Below, in pieces: positions 35,792 through 45,706 of a DNA stretch of 64,000 bases (position 1 is its first letter; the number at the start of each line of letters is the position of its first letter). A model generated the notes under the pieces. It saw only the letters and a list, made by a program, of their open reading frames with translations, was not told the origin of the DNA and searched no databases. Position numbers and translations under genes: made by a program. The DNA is from a bacterium (lineage in GTDB: Bacteria; SAR324; XYD2-FULL-50-16), in the NCBI GenBank assembly GCA_018829445.1, contig JAHJTV010000060.1, positions 1 to 64,000 on the forward strand, written 5' to 3'.

Positions 35792-37078
35792 CTATTTAAT
35801 GCTTTCAATCGCCTGTTTGAAAGCGTTTCTTGTTTTTTCCAGATCCTCCTCCGAGTGAGCTGCTGACATGAATGCGGCTTCAAACGCTGATGGCGCCAGA
35901 TAGATCCCCTGGTTCAACATCGCTTTAAAGAACTTGGTAAATAGAGCAGTATCACACTTTAAGGCGTCGTCAAAATTATTCACATCCTGATCAATAAAGA
36001 AAAAGCCAAACATGCCACCCACCTGCTGAACACGATGTGGAATGGATGACTTGCCCAAAATATCCTTGATTTCATTCATCAACCATACGGCCTTGCTTCC
36101 TATGTTCTCATATACACCCGGTTTATCCAACTCCTTCAAAGTTGCCAATCCTGCAGCCATGGTAACCGGATTTCCGGATAGTGTGCCGGCCTGATAAATA
36201 CTGCCGGCAGGTGAGACTCTTTTCATGATATCAAATCTGCCGCCATAAGCACCGACAGGTAATCCTCCCCCAATAATCTTACCCAGGGTAGTCAAGTCAG
36301 GAATAATGTGGAATAGTTCCTGGGCTCCCCCTTTGGACACACGAAAACCAGTCATGACTTCATCAAAAATGAGTAATATCTTTTCCCTGTCACACAGGGA
36401 TCTTAAACCGTTTAGAAAATTACCTTTAGGTGCAATAACGCCCATATTGCCTGCAACCGGTTCAAGTATGATTGCGGCAATTTCATCGGGATATTCCTCA
36501 ACCAGTTGCGTGACATTATCCAAATCATTGTACCTGGCAATCAGTGTTTCCCCGGCAAAAGACGCCGGTACGCCCGGGGAATCAGGCTGTCCGAAAGTAG
36601 TCGCTCCCGACCCGGCTTTCACCAATAAGTGATCGGCATGGCCATGATAGCATCCTGCAAATTTTATGATTTTATCTCTACCGGTATATCCCCTTGCAAC
36701 CCTGATAGCACTCATAGTAGCTTCAGTACCGGAATTAACCATCCGAATGCATTCAATATTGGGCATCATTTTCTTGACCTGTTCTGCCATTTCGACTTCG
36801 GCTTCCGTGGGAGCGCCAAACGATAGCCCTTTTTTAACAGCCGATTGCACAGCATCAATTACTGCAGGATGAGCATGACCCAGTATCATAGGTCCCCATG
36901 ATCCGACATAGTCGATAAATTCGTTTCCATCCACATCGTAAATCTTGCTTCCTTCTGCTCTCTTTATAAATAACGGATTCATATTGACAGATCTGAATGC
37001 TCGAACCGGGCTGTTAACTCCTCCAGGAATCGAAGCCTGAGCTCTATCAAACAGTATTCTTGATGTTGTTGTAATCAT
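35792..37078 (-). CDS. hemL: Glutamate-1-semialdehyde 2,1-aminomutase HemL
   Basis: This 428-residue PLP enzyme converts glutamate-1-semialdehyde to 5-aminolevulinate for tetrapyrrole synthesis by the C5 route. It has the catalytic Lys267 in TTLGKIIGGGLPVGAYGG, the family N-terminus (SIPGGVNSPVRAF), NSGTEATMSAIR and FDEVMTGFRV. An AGGAG lies about seven bases before the ATG. It follows the porin gene by 28 bases on the same strand and may share its transcript. Confidence 0.97.
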   Translation of the reverse strand: MITTTSRILFDRAQASIPGGVNSPVRAFRSVNMNPLFIKRAEGSKIYDVDGNEFIDYVGSWGPMILGHAHPAVIDAVQSAVKKGLSFGAPTEAEVEMAEQVKKMMPNIECIRMVNSGTEATMSAIRVARGYTGRDKIIKFAGCYHGHADHLLVKAGSGATTFGQPDSPGVPASFAGETLIARYNDLDNVTQLVEEYPDEIAAIILEPVAGNMGVIAPKGNFLNGLRSLCDREKILLIFDEVMTGFRVSKGGAQELFHIIPDLTTLGKIIGGGLPVGAYGGRFDIMKRVSPAGSIYQAGTLSGNPVTMAAGLATLKELDKPGVYENIGSKAVWLMNEIKDILGKSSIPHRVQQVGGMFGFFFIDQDVNNFDDALKCDTALFTKFFKAMLNQGIYLAPSAFEAAFMSAAHSEEDLEKTRNAFKQAIESIK

Positions 37079-37106
37079 AACAACTCCTATTCTTGAGGTT
37101 TCTAAT

Positions 37107-38675
37107 TTAAAATTCGTAGCTTAGGTTCAAACCCATAAGGGTAAACTCTTTCTCTTCTCCAGTCGGTCTCACATTATCATTTGGAGTGTAAGCATTGTCT
37201 GGCTGCAAAACAGCGATGAAAGCACCTACATCCACTTTATCCTCAATTCTCCACGTTACCTTAATGTCAACTTCCTGACCGATTTTTGTTGATTTTTTTT
37301 CTTCTTCGCCAATTACATTGTAATAGACTGCCTGGTTCCGACTAAAAACATAATAGGCAACATTTACAATCAGATCGCTTTTGTCCGAACGATAGCCTAC
37401 ATCAAGGGAATAGAAATTCAAATTGGAAACAGAGTGTCCCTCTCCAACCCCATATTTGCCATTGAAGTAGATAATTGCATCACCAAAATCACCCTTTTGA
37501 ACTTCCATAAATGCAGTTGAGTTCCTTTCCCAAAAGTTTTCACCATCTTCAAGCTCACTCCCGGAAGCGGAAAACCCGGTCAGGTTGACATTCCAGTTTT
37601 GATAGATCCGATAATCCACATTTAGATAAACGGCGTTTCCAAATATGTCCTTTTTAGACAGGCTTTCCTGTCCGGCATTATCAGCTCCGACATAATAGTG
37701 TCTTTTTCCGTCCAAAACCAGCCAGTTCAGCTTGAGCAGAAAGTCATAATAATTCCAACCCAGATTAAACCCCATATAACTGACTTCATTATTATCAAAA
37801 TATACATAATCCGTATTGTTTGACGAATTAACTGTCGTGGCATGATACGTTGAATGCTCTCCCGTCCACATTCCCATATTTGATGCCGGAATATGGTGCC
37901 CTTCATACCTGATGTTTAATAACTCAACATTAAACGACAACTCCTGTCGGGTTCCTTTTTTCACCCATGGATCCGACACGATACTGCCAGACTCATAAAC
38001 AGGATAATCAAGCTGTACCCAATACAAAGCGGCATCACCTCCTTCTCCCAGTCTTGCCCCGCCAACATAATAGCACCATGTTCCAATTCGGCACTGCTGG
38101 GATATTGCATTTGCTCGTCCCTGATAAATCAATCCGATACCGTCACCTACGTTGATAAACTGTTTTCCTATTTTGAGCTTCGCATTTGGATTGTGATTAT
38201 ACTCCAGATAGGCTTCCCTGAATATAACCAACATGGCATCATCACTTGCATCACCCTCCTCGTCAGGATAATTGTTATCATATGAATCGTCCTGATCTGA
38301 AACCAGGGTTGATCTGTTTCCCAAGTACGCATTTACCGACATATTGGTGTTGATTTTTGATTTTATTCTCAGTTCAATATCCTGGAACAATTTACCGGAA
38401 ATATTTTCACCGTTCACTATCCCCTCCTTTTGGGTAGCGTAGAATGCCTTGTATGATCCTTCAATTTGTGCCCCGGGATTAAAATAACTGCTTTCCTCAA
38501 CTATTTCGTATTCGCCTTGTTTTAAAGGCGTAAACGGCTGCTGTGCACTCACAGAGACTGATACTGATATGCCGATCAGTGTTAAAATCAGAAATCGACT
38601 GATTTTAAAAGCTATTTCTGTTATTAGTCTTTTTTTCAACACTCCAAGTCCATGTTTTATCAAATCCATATTCAT
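37107..38675 (-). CDS. Outer-membrane beta-barrel (porin-like) protein
   Basis: This 522-residue exported protein has a basic N-terminus, a hydrophobic signal segment (FLILTLIGISVSVSVSAQQ) and then many alternating aromatic/polar strands. It ends in LMGLNLSYEF, the aromatic-terminated pattern recognised by the BAM machinery. It resembles the alginate-export/long-barrel porin type more than trimeric porins, but the exact family and substrate are not recognised. A second ATG two codons in is an alternative start. It lies upstream of hemL on the same strand. Confidence 0.8.
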   Translation of the reverse strand: MNMDLIKHGLGVLKKRLITEIAFKISRFLILTLIGISVSVSVSAQQPFTPLKQGEYEIVEESSYFNPGAQIEGSYKAFYATQKEGIVNGENISGKLFQDIELRIKSKINTNMSVNAYLGNRSTLVSDQDDSYDNNYPDEEGDASDDAMLVIFREAYLEYNHNPNAKLKIGKQFINVGDGIGLIYQGRANAISQQCRIGTWCYYVGGARLGEGGDAALYWVQLDYPVYESGSIVSDPWVKKGTRQELSFNVELLNIRYEGHHIPASNMGMWTGEHSTYHATTVNSSNNTDYVYFDNNEVSYMGFNLGWNYYDFLLKLNWLVLDGKRHYYVGADNAGQESLSKKDIFGNAVYLNVDYRIYQNWNVNLTGFSASGSELEDGENFWERNSTAFMEVQKGDFGDAIIYFNGKYGVGEGHSVSNLNFYSLDVGYRSDKSDLIVNVAYYVFSRNQAVYYNVIGEEEKKSTKIGQEVDIKVTWRIEDKVDVGAFIAVLQPDNAYTPNDNVRPTGEEKEFTLMGLNLSYEF

Positions 38676-39330
38676 ACAAGCTCACTGTTTGTAATTGAGT
38701 AATACGATAATTAGTTATGTGTTGTGATAAGCCTTTTACCTACCCTAAAATTCTATTTACCGCAATTTGATTAAGCTGTTCTTCTTGACGCGCTTCAAGC
38801 TTAAAATTTATAGTGGTTTTGGGATTAAGGCGTCTGATCGTTATTGTGATTGCAAATTGCACCTGATGAGTGTCTGAACAATAACCATGTCAAGCCTAAT
38901 GATTATCTATATAGCGGTCAGATATTCTAGATAAGGATTTCAGATTTCAGCAGTCAGTTGTCAACATTTGGATTTATAACAACCAAAAACACTTTGGTTT
39001 TTGGCTGAAAGCTGAAGGCAATTCGAGTTTCAAGTTGAATCTTTTTGTTCAAGCAGTATTATAATTGAAAACAGAGACTTTTAGTTCAGACACCAATTAC
39101 GCTTAAATTAATATTCAAGACAATTCCGCCGGTAGCTTTTAGAACTTTTAATATTTTAGAGTTATTGCTATTCTTTCACTCAGTTTGATATTGTCTTGGA
39201 GAATCAGCTAAGAAATCCTTCAAAAACCGAGGAAGCTATCTTATTACTCCTTTATGGAACATTTATTGCTTTCAATGCGTAACAAACTGTAAGAAAAGAT
39301 AATCATTTCAGAACAACATTTGATACAACA
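38676..39330. other. Long intergenic region between the porin and MBL-fold genes
   Basis: This 655-base AT-rich stretch separates divergent genes and should contain both promoters. An 8-bp hairpin (CCAAAAAC 38983-38990 with GTTTTTGG 38997-39004) sits inside larger imperfect arms (TTTCAGC … GCTGAAA). I see no tRNA, no coding region with a ribosome binding site and no repeat array. Confidence 0.4.
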
Positions 39331-40761
39331 ATGCAAACAAACTCACTAATTAGTCGGTATCCATTGACTGAAGGGTCGGAGTTGTACAGCACGCCTTTGG
39401 GCAATATTCTTATCGGCTGTCCACCGGAAATCTTGAAAGTCATGTTGAATAAACATGTTCCCATGCCCGACACAATTGTAATTCCTGGAACGCTTCATAA
39501 GTTCAATTCGTCACTAGCGTGTCTGGAATTTCCATTTTATCATTTTATTTTTATCCAGCAGGGCTTGGCTCGGGGAAAACGGTTTAAGATCTACGCAAAA
39601 AAATCTATCTGCAGTAAGTTGAAAGAGATGCTTCGTGTCACCCTGGTTGGTCCAAGTTACGACGAAATCATTAATGTTGAATCAAAACTAAAAGTCCCTT
39701 CAAAACTGAGCAAGCAGAAAGCTAAACAGATCGTTGCCGAAACTGAATTCCTTGCTCCGAAAGATAAAAATGGAAAACCATACAAATTGAAGGAGATGGT
39801 TGAATTCATTTCCTTGGAAATTGGGGATAAGGAAACAGTATACAAACCATTTCAACAATATCCTGAAGTAACCATTGAGCGTGCCGGAGAAGATGAATTT
39901 GTGTTAACGTGTGATCGCACACTAAAAAGTAAGTTGGTTATTAATTCACCTTTGGATCCCGTCTATAAAATAAAAGGTGTAAAGGCTTCTAAGTCTGAAA
40001 GAGAATCCAAATCACAGTTTAGCGTTCGTTGCTTGGGAGCCAGTGAAGGATTTGATCCCACTCAGCCAGCCAATGGTTTCCTGTTTCGATTCAAGGGAAA
40101 ATGGATGTTATGGGATTGCCCCGCTTTTTTGCACAGGCATCTTGAAAAAATCGGACTCAACCTGGAAAAAATAGATGCTGTTTTTATTTCTCATGTGCAT
40201 GAGGATCATCTGGACATCATGGAGAGTATTGGCCAGAACAAGAAAATTGAGCTTTACACTTCTCCTGAGATTTATCACTGTATGCTGTTGAAATTAATGG
40301 CAATACTTGAGTGCACCTATCAAAAGGCACAGGAATACTACAATTACCATCCTATTTATGCCAACAAACCTTTTAATCTCTTCGGAGCTTCATTGGAGGT
40401 GTTTTATTCCAGTCATGCAATTCCGGCTTTAGGATTAAAGTTGCAGGTTGAAAACGGGGCGAAGACATCCAGTGTATTCCTATCCGGGGATACATTGTCC
40501 AGAAGAATGCTGGATACTTTAAATAAATCTGGTGTTTATAGTAAGGCAAGATATGCTGAGCTGATTGATTCTCTGCCTGAAAACCCATGTCATGACATTT
40601 CTTTTGTGGATGCTGGAAGCGGCGCAATACACGGAGATCCGGAAGATTATATGGATAATCCCTGTAAAATTGTCTACATGCACACTGGTAAAAAACTGGC
40701 AAATATACCCTCCAATCATTTGCTCTTAAAGGCTGGTCAGTATTTTGTAATTCATAAATAA
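39331..40761 (+). CDS. MBL-fold metallo-hydrolase with N-terminal extension
   Basis: This 476-residue protein has a C-terminal metallo-beta-lactamase fold: SHVHEDHLD near residue 289 (the HxHxDH zinc motif), a later histidine (SSHAIPALG), FLSGDTLS and a terminal MHTG histidine. It resembles the phosphodiesterase/RNase Z side of the superfamily. The first 230 residues are a separate domain of unknown function. The nearby cyclic-nucleotide-binding gene raises the possibility of cyclic-nucleotide chemistry, but this is only context. No clear ribosome binding site. Confidence 0.8.
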   Translation: MQTNSLISRYPLTEGSELYSTPLGNILIGCPPEILKVMLNKHVPMPDTIVIPGTLHKFNSSLACLEFPFYHFIFIQQGLARGKRFKIYAKKSICSKLKEMLRVTLVGPSYDEIINVESKLKVPSKLSKQKAKQIVAETEFLAPKDKNGKPYKLKEMVEFISLEIGDKETVYKPFQQYPEVTIERAGEDEFVLTCDRTLKSKLVINSPLDPVYKIKGVKASKSERESKSQFSVRCLGASEGFDPTQPANGFLFRFKGKWMLWDCPAFLHRHLEKIGLNLEKIDAVFISHVHEDHLDIMESIGQNKKIELYTSPEIYHCMLLKLMAILECTYQKAQEYYNYHPIYANKPFNLFGASLEVFYSSHAIPALGLKLQVENGAKTSSVFLSGDTLSRRMLDTLNKSGVYSKARYAELIDSLPENPCHDISFVDAGSGAIHGDPEDYMDNPCKIVYMHTGKKLANIPSNHLLLKAGQYFVIHK

Positions 40762-40964
40762 AGTTTTACAGCTTTACAGCAAAAATCAGGCTTAAGGTTG
40801 AAGAAGTTTAGGTATGACAGCATGTTAATAGTATACAACTCAATAATCACTGGATTTTTAGAGACTGAATAGTGCATTTGCCCCAATGCCACTTGACAAC
40901 AATTGTCTTCAGTCGATTCACCTAGCCCAGATAAACTGGATAAGCACCTTAAAAGATCGGTCAA

Positions 40965-41450
40965 ATGTCAAAGAAGTGTTTTGTCGGTATTATTACAAGT
41001 TTTTTCTTGGTTAGTTTTGCTTTCTATAGCATACTGGTAGCAAAGTCAGGTCCGTTCCCGGTTAAGGGGCAGATCTTCGACCATAACGATCAACCATTTG
41101 GTACAGCTCATGTTTATCCCCGGTATGTTGAAATTTTTGATCTGGAAAACCGGCAAGTTGGGAAGGTTGGAATATTAGTGGAACAAGGAATTGCAAAGCT
41201 ATTTCTTGTCGAACAAAGCGAAAACAGAATGCTAGTGGGATATGCAACCAAAGGTCAAATTTTCAATCAAAATGATAAGATAGTAGGTACTTACTTTTAC
41301 ACTCCCACCTGGTCTTTTGTATATGACTTAAAAGGGGTTAGAGCTGGCAAGGTAAAATGCATTGCCTGGCCAAGGGTATGTGCTGTCGGCGTGGGAGGAT
41401 ATCTTTTAAAACTCTATAATACTAAAGGCAGCGATGGAAAAACACCGTAA
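40965..41450 (+). CDS. Exported beta-flower-type repeat protein
   Basis: This 161-residue protein has a signal peptide (hydrophobic segment about 6-24). The mature part contains a repeated beta unit: KGQIFDHNDQPFGTAHVYP … VFDLENRQVGKV-type and KGQIFNQNDKIVGTYFYTP … VYDLKGVRAGKV-type segments, about 60 residues apart. This pattern fits small 5-fold beta-flower proteins, whose function is unknown. Its end overlaps the start of the Memo-family gene by 17 bases, so the two are coupled. Confidence 0.65.
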   Translation: MSKKCFVGIITSFFLVSFAFYSILVAKSGPFPVKGQIFDHNDQPFGTAHVYPRYVEIFDLENRQVGKVGILVEQGIAKLFLVEQSENRMLVGYATKGQIFNQNDKIVGTYFYTPTWSFVYDLKGVRAGKVKCIAWPRVCAVGVGGYLLKLYNTKGSDGKTP

Positions 41451-42246
41451 ACCTGCAGTTGCTGGAATGTTTTATCAGAGCAATCCTCAAAGGCTGCGCA
41501 ACGAAATTGATTCTTTTATCTCATCTTCCCCGAAAAGATCAAGCGAGAAAGTCAAATTCCTGATTTCACCTCATGCAGGTTATGTCTATTCCGGCAAAAT
41601 TGCAGGGGAATCATTTGCAGAAGTAAAGGGCGAGTCTTACGAACATGTGATTCTTTTAGGTCCTTCACACAGGCATCATTTTCACGGTATGGTTGAATCA
41701 GACTCCTTGTATTGGGATTTACCCCTGGGAAGCCTTAAAATAGCAGCCGTTGACTCACCTGGAATACATCAGAATTTTGGTTTTCATGAGAATGAACATT
41801 GCCTGGAGGTTCAACTTCCTTTTCTACACTCGTTATATCCGGATGCTCGATATTCGCCTATTCTACTCTCTGGTTCTTTCGAGGAGGCTAACAAGTATGC
41901 GGATACTCTAAAATCATTGGATTCCGATGAAACTCTATGGGTCATCAGCTCCGATTTTAATCATGTTGGACCGAATTTCCAGCATTATCCGGAGCAATTC
42001 GGCTACCATTCGGGTGAATCAATGGATCTGGAAGCCATTGACTTTGTCACCAGAGGAGACATCCAGGGTTTTATAGCATTTATGAAGAAAACAAATGCAA
42101 CCATTTGCGGCGCATTGCCGATTCTGGTGGCCATGCACCTCATCAAAAAGTTGAATCGAAGAGGCTTTGTTTTTAAAAGTTATGACTGTTCCGGAAAGCA
42201 GACCGGGGACTCGAACTCCGTAGGTTATGCTGCTTTGTATTGCTGA
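41434..42246 (+). CDS. Memo-family protein (AmmeMemoRadiSam component B)
   Basis: This 270-residue protein matches the Memo/DODA-like fold: RKPAVAGMFYQSNP at the start, SPHAGYVYSGKIAG with a metal-ligand-type histidine, LLGPSHRHHF, HCLEVQLPFL, SSDFNHVG, and NSVGYAALY at the end. In many bacteria it is encoded beside an AMMECR1 protein and a radical SAM protein; neither is seen here. The biochemical role is unsettled. The start lies within the end of the upstream gene. Confidence 0.9.
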   Translation: MEKHRKPAVAGMFYQSNPQRLRNEIDSFISSSPKRSSEKVKFLISPHAGYVYSGKIAGESFAEVKGESYEHVILLGPSHRHHFHGMVESDSLYWDLPLGSLKIAAVDSPGIHQNFGFHENEHCLEVQLPFLHSLYPDARYSPILLSGSFEEANKYADTLKSLDSDETLWVISSDFNHVGPNFQHYPEQFGYHSGESMDLEAIDFVTRGDIQGFIAFMKKTNATICGALPILVAMHLIKKLNRRGFVFKSYDCSGKQTGDSNSVGYAALYC

Positions 42247-42318
42247 TGATAATTATGTAGAATAAATAAATGACGCAAAAATGCTCAAAGTATTACAAAA
42301 ATAATAAATATAGAGATT

Positions 42319-42825
42319 ATGCTAGACAAAAACGAACTGATTGCCAGACTCAAGGACTTTTCCCTGTTTGAAGATATTGCAGATGACAATCAAAAAATGG
42401 AAAAAGTGGTTGCCATTTTAAAATCAAAAACCATTAAGGCCGGTGAATATATTTTCAGACAGGGTGATCAAGGTGAAGAGCTCTTCATCTTGATTTCAGG
42501 TGCGGTAAGAGTCTGTAAAACCACCATGCAAAAAGAGGAATACACAATCGTAGATCTGAAAGCTGAATATAATGTATTCTTTGGAGAAATCGCTTTGATG
42601 GATAGTGATAAACGCTCGGCCAGTATTAAAGTACTGGAAGATTGTGAGGTATTGGTTATGGAGAAAGACAATTTCACTCAGCTGGGCAACGAGTATCCAG
42701 AAATTGGCCTTCCCATTACCCGGGTAATTGTCAAACGCATTTGTGGCAATCTGCGCAATGTTAATAATGATGTCATTCTTCTCTTTGATGCCCTTGTCAA
42801 TGAAATTCAGTCAACCCAGTTATAG
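42319..42825 (+). CDS. Cyclic-nucleotide-binding domain protein
   Basis: This 168-residue protein is a single CRP-like cyclic-nucleotide-binding domain. It has the roll segments AGEYIFRQGDQGEELFILISGAVRV and a phosphate-binding-cassette-like region, FFGEIALMDSDKRSASIKV. There is no DNA-binding domain, so it is a sensor or scaffold rather than a transcription factor. It is convergent with the ATPase gene that follows. The ligand and partner are unknown. Confidence 0.9.
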   Translation: MLDKNELIARLKDFSLFEDIADDNQKMEKVVAILKSKTIKAGEYIFRQGDQGEELFILISGAVRVCKTTMQKEEYTIVDLKAEYNVFFGEIALMDSDKRSASIKVLEDCEVLVMEKDNFTQLGNEYPEIGLPITRVIVKRICGNLRNVNNDVILLFDALVNEIQSTQL

Positions 42826-42836
42826 TTGTCCAGATC

Positions 42837-44762
42837 CTACTCATAAAGTTGCAACACCGACAGTTTCTCAAGTCTTTTTCTTTTTAGCCTATCAATTCTG
42901 GGTTTCAAAATCGCCTTATCCAAATCCTTAAATGACAAACCCTGTTGATCATGAAGGTCGTTGGCAATGAACTCAAGAAACCTGTCTTCTGAAACAGTCT
43001 GCAATCCATTAATATCATTATAATTCGTTACTTCCCCGTCAATGATTTTATAGTTAGCAAACGTCAACGTATACCAAAAAGCTGCCTGGGACTGACTCAA
43101 CCTGATATCAATGCCTCCCTTATCTTTAAACTCCTTGAGAGTTTTATTCGTTCTTTTCCATACTTCGGCACCGGGAAATTTTGATCGCCTTTCTCTGATA
43201 TAATAAACTTTATTAGTCAGATTATCCTCCAAGAATTCAACTCCCCTTCTGAGTTTGGCATCGACAGCTCGATGGTGTTGCGCGTCATCAATTATAAACG
43301 CAATCTTTGTTTCTCCTTTTTCCTCAATGTCTATCACGCATTCACAATCGATATATTCCTTTTCACTCTTGGCTACTTTGACCGAGGCTACTTTAAAACC
43401 TGATTTTTGAGGAATACTGTTCAAATAGATGCCTAGCGTGCGTCTTAATCTCATTCGATCCGGAGCGATCTCTTTTAGATTTTTTTTAAGATTTGCATAT
43501 TCTCTTTTTAACAGGTTCATCAAAACAGAGTTTACTGATTCGAATTGATCTCCGATCGGATTATCCAAAATCTCGTTTAATACCCGGTTGGCTTCAAATA
43601 TAATTTCCCTTGGACTTAAGATCTCGGATTGAAAAACCTGGGTAAGCTTTTGTTTATCAATAGGATAAAAATCGTCTCCAATGTCTTCACCAAATATAAA
43701 ACTCAACCTGGCTTTGACTATATTCAGTGCATCGCTGGAATCACATCCTGTTAATACTGCGGTATTTGAGTGAAGTCTGGAAACAACATGCTGGTTCAGT
43801 TCATGACTGAAACGCTCCTCCCACAGTTGCCCTCTAAAAAAGGCGATGGGAAGCATGGCATATGTGTGATCCACAAGAAACTCCAGCATTTTACCAAATG
43901 AGTGCACATGATCCAGTGTATTAAGATTTTCCATTCGATCAAAACAGACAACCAGTAATCGGCCATATTTTCCCAAAATCATTCCAATCGAATTTAAAAT
44001 ATCCCGAGCTTCTTGTTCCAGAGCGCGTTCAGACATATCTATTCGCTTTGCCACTCCCAGTTCTTCACAATCCCTTTCATCCAAAACAACGCTTTTCAGC
44101 CAGCTGATCGAATGTGATCTATGATGAATACACCGGTACTTAAGGAACACATTCACAAAGTTCCTATCTATTCCCGAAAAGGTATTCATCAGATAGTTTC
44201 TTGCTATCTGCTCAAACTTGGGGTTTTCAAGCACAGATTTAAGAATTTTTGAGCTGAGATAGCTCAATGGGTTTTGTCGCAGTTTCTGGATAAGTCCTTT
44301 CTGCTCCTGTCTGGTAATGGACGTAATTTTTATCTTTTTTCCCAGCAGATCCAACAGGAAAAGCCCAAATAGACTATCCAACTGAGAGGCAATTTTATCC
44401 TCTTTTATGGGACGGCATAAACTGACTGCAATTTCCCTCAACAGATATCTGAATGTCTGGTGCGGATCTTCGATGGGTTGTATATATGAGAACAGAAAAA
44501 GAGAATTATCTTTTATCTTACGTTGCAGGAGGCGTGAAATGAGATGGGTTTTTCCGGCTCCCGCTTCTCCGAGTATCAAACAGGATATTCCGTCTTGGAC
44601 ATTATTCAACTTTTGATCAATAAGTCGGCTTATTAGCGAGTATGCCTTATCATTGATGGATTGGATATCTGGAAATCGGTTGACCCATGGATCTCCTGTG
44701 CTTGCGGAAACAAACGGATTATTTGTTTTCAGAATCTCAATTTTGGTGCTTGCTTCAATCAT
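42837..44762 (-). CDS. P-loop ATPase of unknown function, partner of a winged-helix protein
   Basis: This 641-residue protein has a STAND/AAA-like N-terminal half with Walker A GEAGAGKT (65-72) and a Walker-B-like strand LLVVCFDRMEN (Asp275 followed by Arg rather than Glu). A long helical middle follows. The C-terminal region from about 470 has the strands CECVIDIEEKGETKIAFIIDD, then YYIRERRSKFPGAEVW, and may form another alpha/beta domain. A nuclease fold there is only a guess. It starts with an 8-base overlap with the upstream triple-winged-helix gene, so the pair form one operon. Similar ATPase plus winged-helix pairs occur in conflict and DNA-processing loci, but I recognise no named system. 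Confidence 0.7.
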   Translation of the reverse strand: MIEASTKIEILKTNNPFVSASTGDPWVNRFPDIQSINDKAYSLISRLIDQKLNNVQDGISCLILGEAGAGKTHLISRLLQRKIKDNSLFLFSYIQPIEDPHQTFRYLLREIAVSLCRPIKEDKIASQLDSLFGLFLLDLLGKKIKITSITRQEQKGLIQKLRQNPLSYLSSKILKSVLENPKFEQIARNYLMNTFSGIDRNFVNVFLKYRCIHHRSHSISWLKSVVLDERDCEELGVAKRIDMSERALEQEARDILNSIGMILGKYGRLLVVCFDRMENLNTLDHVHSFGKMLEFLVDHTYAMLPIAFFRGQLWEERFSHELNQHVVSRLHSNTAVLTGCDSSDALNIVKARLSFIFGEDIGDDFYPIDKQKLTQVFQSEILSPREIIFEANRVLNEILDNPIGDQFESVNSVLMNLLKREYANLKKNLKEIAPDRMRLRRTLGIYLNSIPQKSGFKVASVKVAKSEKEYIDCECVIDIEEKGETKIAFIIDDAQHHRAVDAKLRRGVEFLEDNLTNKVYYIRERRSKFPGAEVWKRTNKTLKEFKDKGGIDIRLSQSQAAFWYTLTFANYKIIDGEVTNYNDINGLQTVSEDRFLEFIANDLHDQQGLSFKDLDKAILKPRIDRLKRKRLEKLSVLQLYE

Positions 44763-45471
44763 CGGTTATCCAAGTAGCTGTGAGCCTCAAGCGCCCGGTA
44801 TTATCAATATAGGATTGTTCAATTTCTGATTTTGAGAAAGTCGATGGATCACCCCCCTGCAGTTGTATCACCAATTCGGACTTTAACCATTCCAAAACCC
44901 TGACGAACCTTTCATTCGACCAATTTAATTCTTCACGAATCAGATGAATCCTGACAAACCTTCTTCCCTTGCTCACTTTATCATAGGCGTTTTTAAACAG
45001 TTTCTTCTCCTGAACGTCATCCTGTCTAACACTCTCTGCGGAACCGCCATCAGACGAAATTATGAATCCTTTCAATAGATGGGTTTTTTCATTAATGACC
45101 CCTTTCAGTTCACCGTTTTTAAACAGATCATTTAAGATCTCAACGAAGGTGCGATTATTTATCGGCAGTAACGATCTTAATCGCTTTGATGAAAGGTTGG
45201 GGTTTTCCCTGATTTTGTTTAAAACAATATCTTTCAACAGGAGATTAAAAGCAACATAACTTGATCTTCCATTCCTAAGGATAGTCAAATTTTCACCAAG
45301 GTGGAGCAACAGACGATTGATCACCTCTTTTACCGAGGACTTTCCTTTTTTTAAACCGAGGGATCTGACAGCTTCTACAGGAAGACCGTCTCTTACCTGG
45401 TTTACTGTCAAATAATCCTTTTTCCGTTGTCTTAACAACTGCTCCACCAACTTGTTTATTTGTTCATCCAT
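44755..45471 (-). CDS. Protein with three winged-helix-like segments, partner of the ATPase
   Basis: This 238-residue protein has what look like three helix-turn-helix/winged-helix units. The first is about 1-75 (YLTVNQVRDGLPVEAVRSLGL … NGRSSYVAFN). The second is about 78-140 (NLSSKRLRSLLPINNRTFVEILNDL). The third is about 160-238 (RIHLIREELNWSNERFVRVLEWL … GRLRLTATW). This suggests DNA binding or protein scaffolding. Its stop region overlaps the ATPase start by 8 bases. No named family is recognised. Confidence 0.65.
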   Translation of the reverse strand: MDEQINKLVEQLLRQRKKDYLTVNQVRDGLPVEAVRSLGLKKGKSSVKEVINRLLLHLGENLTILRNGRSSYVAFNLLLKDIVLNKIRENPNLSSKRLRSLLPINNRTFVEILNDLFKNGELKGVINEKTHLLKGFIISSDGGSAESVRQDDVQEKKLFKNAYDKVSKGRRFVRIHLIREELNWSNERFVRVLEWLKSELVIQLQGGDPSTFSKSEIEQSYIDNTGRLRLTATWITDD

Positions 45472-45706
45472 GCTTTTTTTCTTTTATTATGATTAAGCAA
45501 ACAGAAATCATGGGTATGTTATATAATTTGCCGCAGGGTTCGGTCAACAAAAGCTAACACAGGCTTACCTTACCTGATGTTCAGCCGCATCTGCGTTCCT
45601 TCATTGACATCAAGTCACATCAAATCTATGATTACAGGCAAAACTATCGAATTGCCGACATAATAAACAGATACTAAAATGTAGCACGCAAATTTAATTA
45701 ATCATC

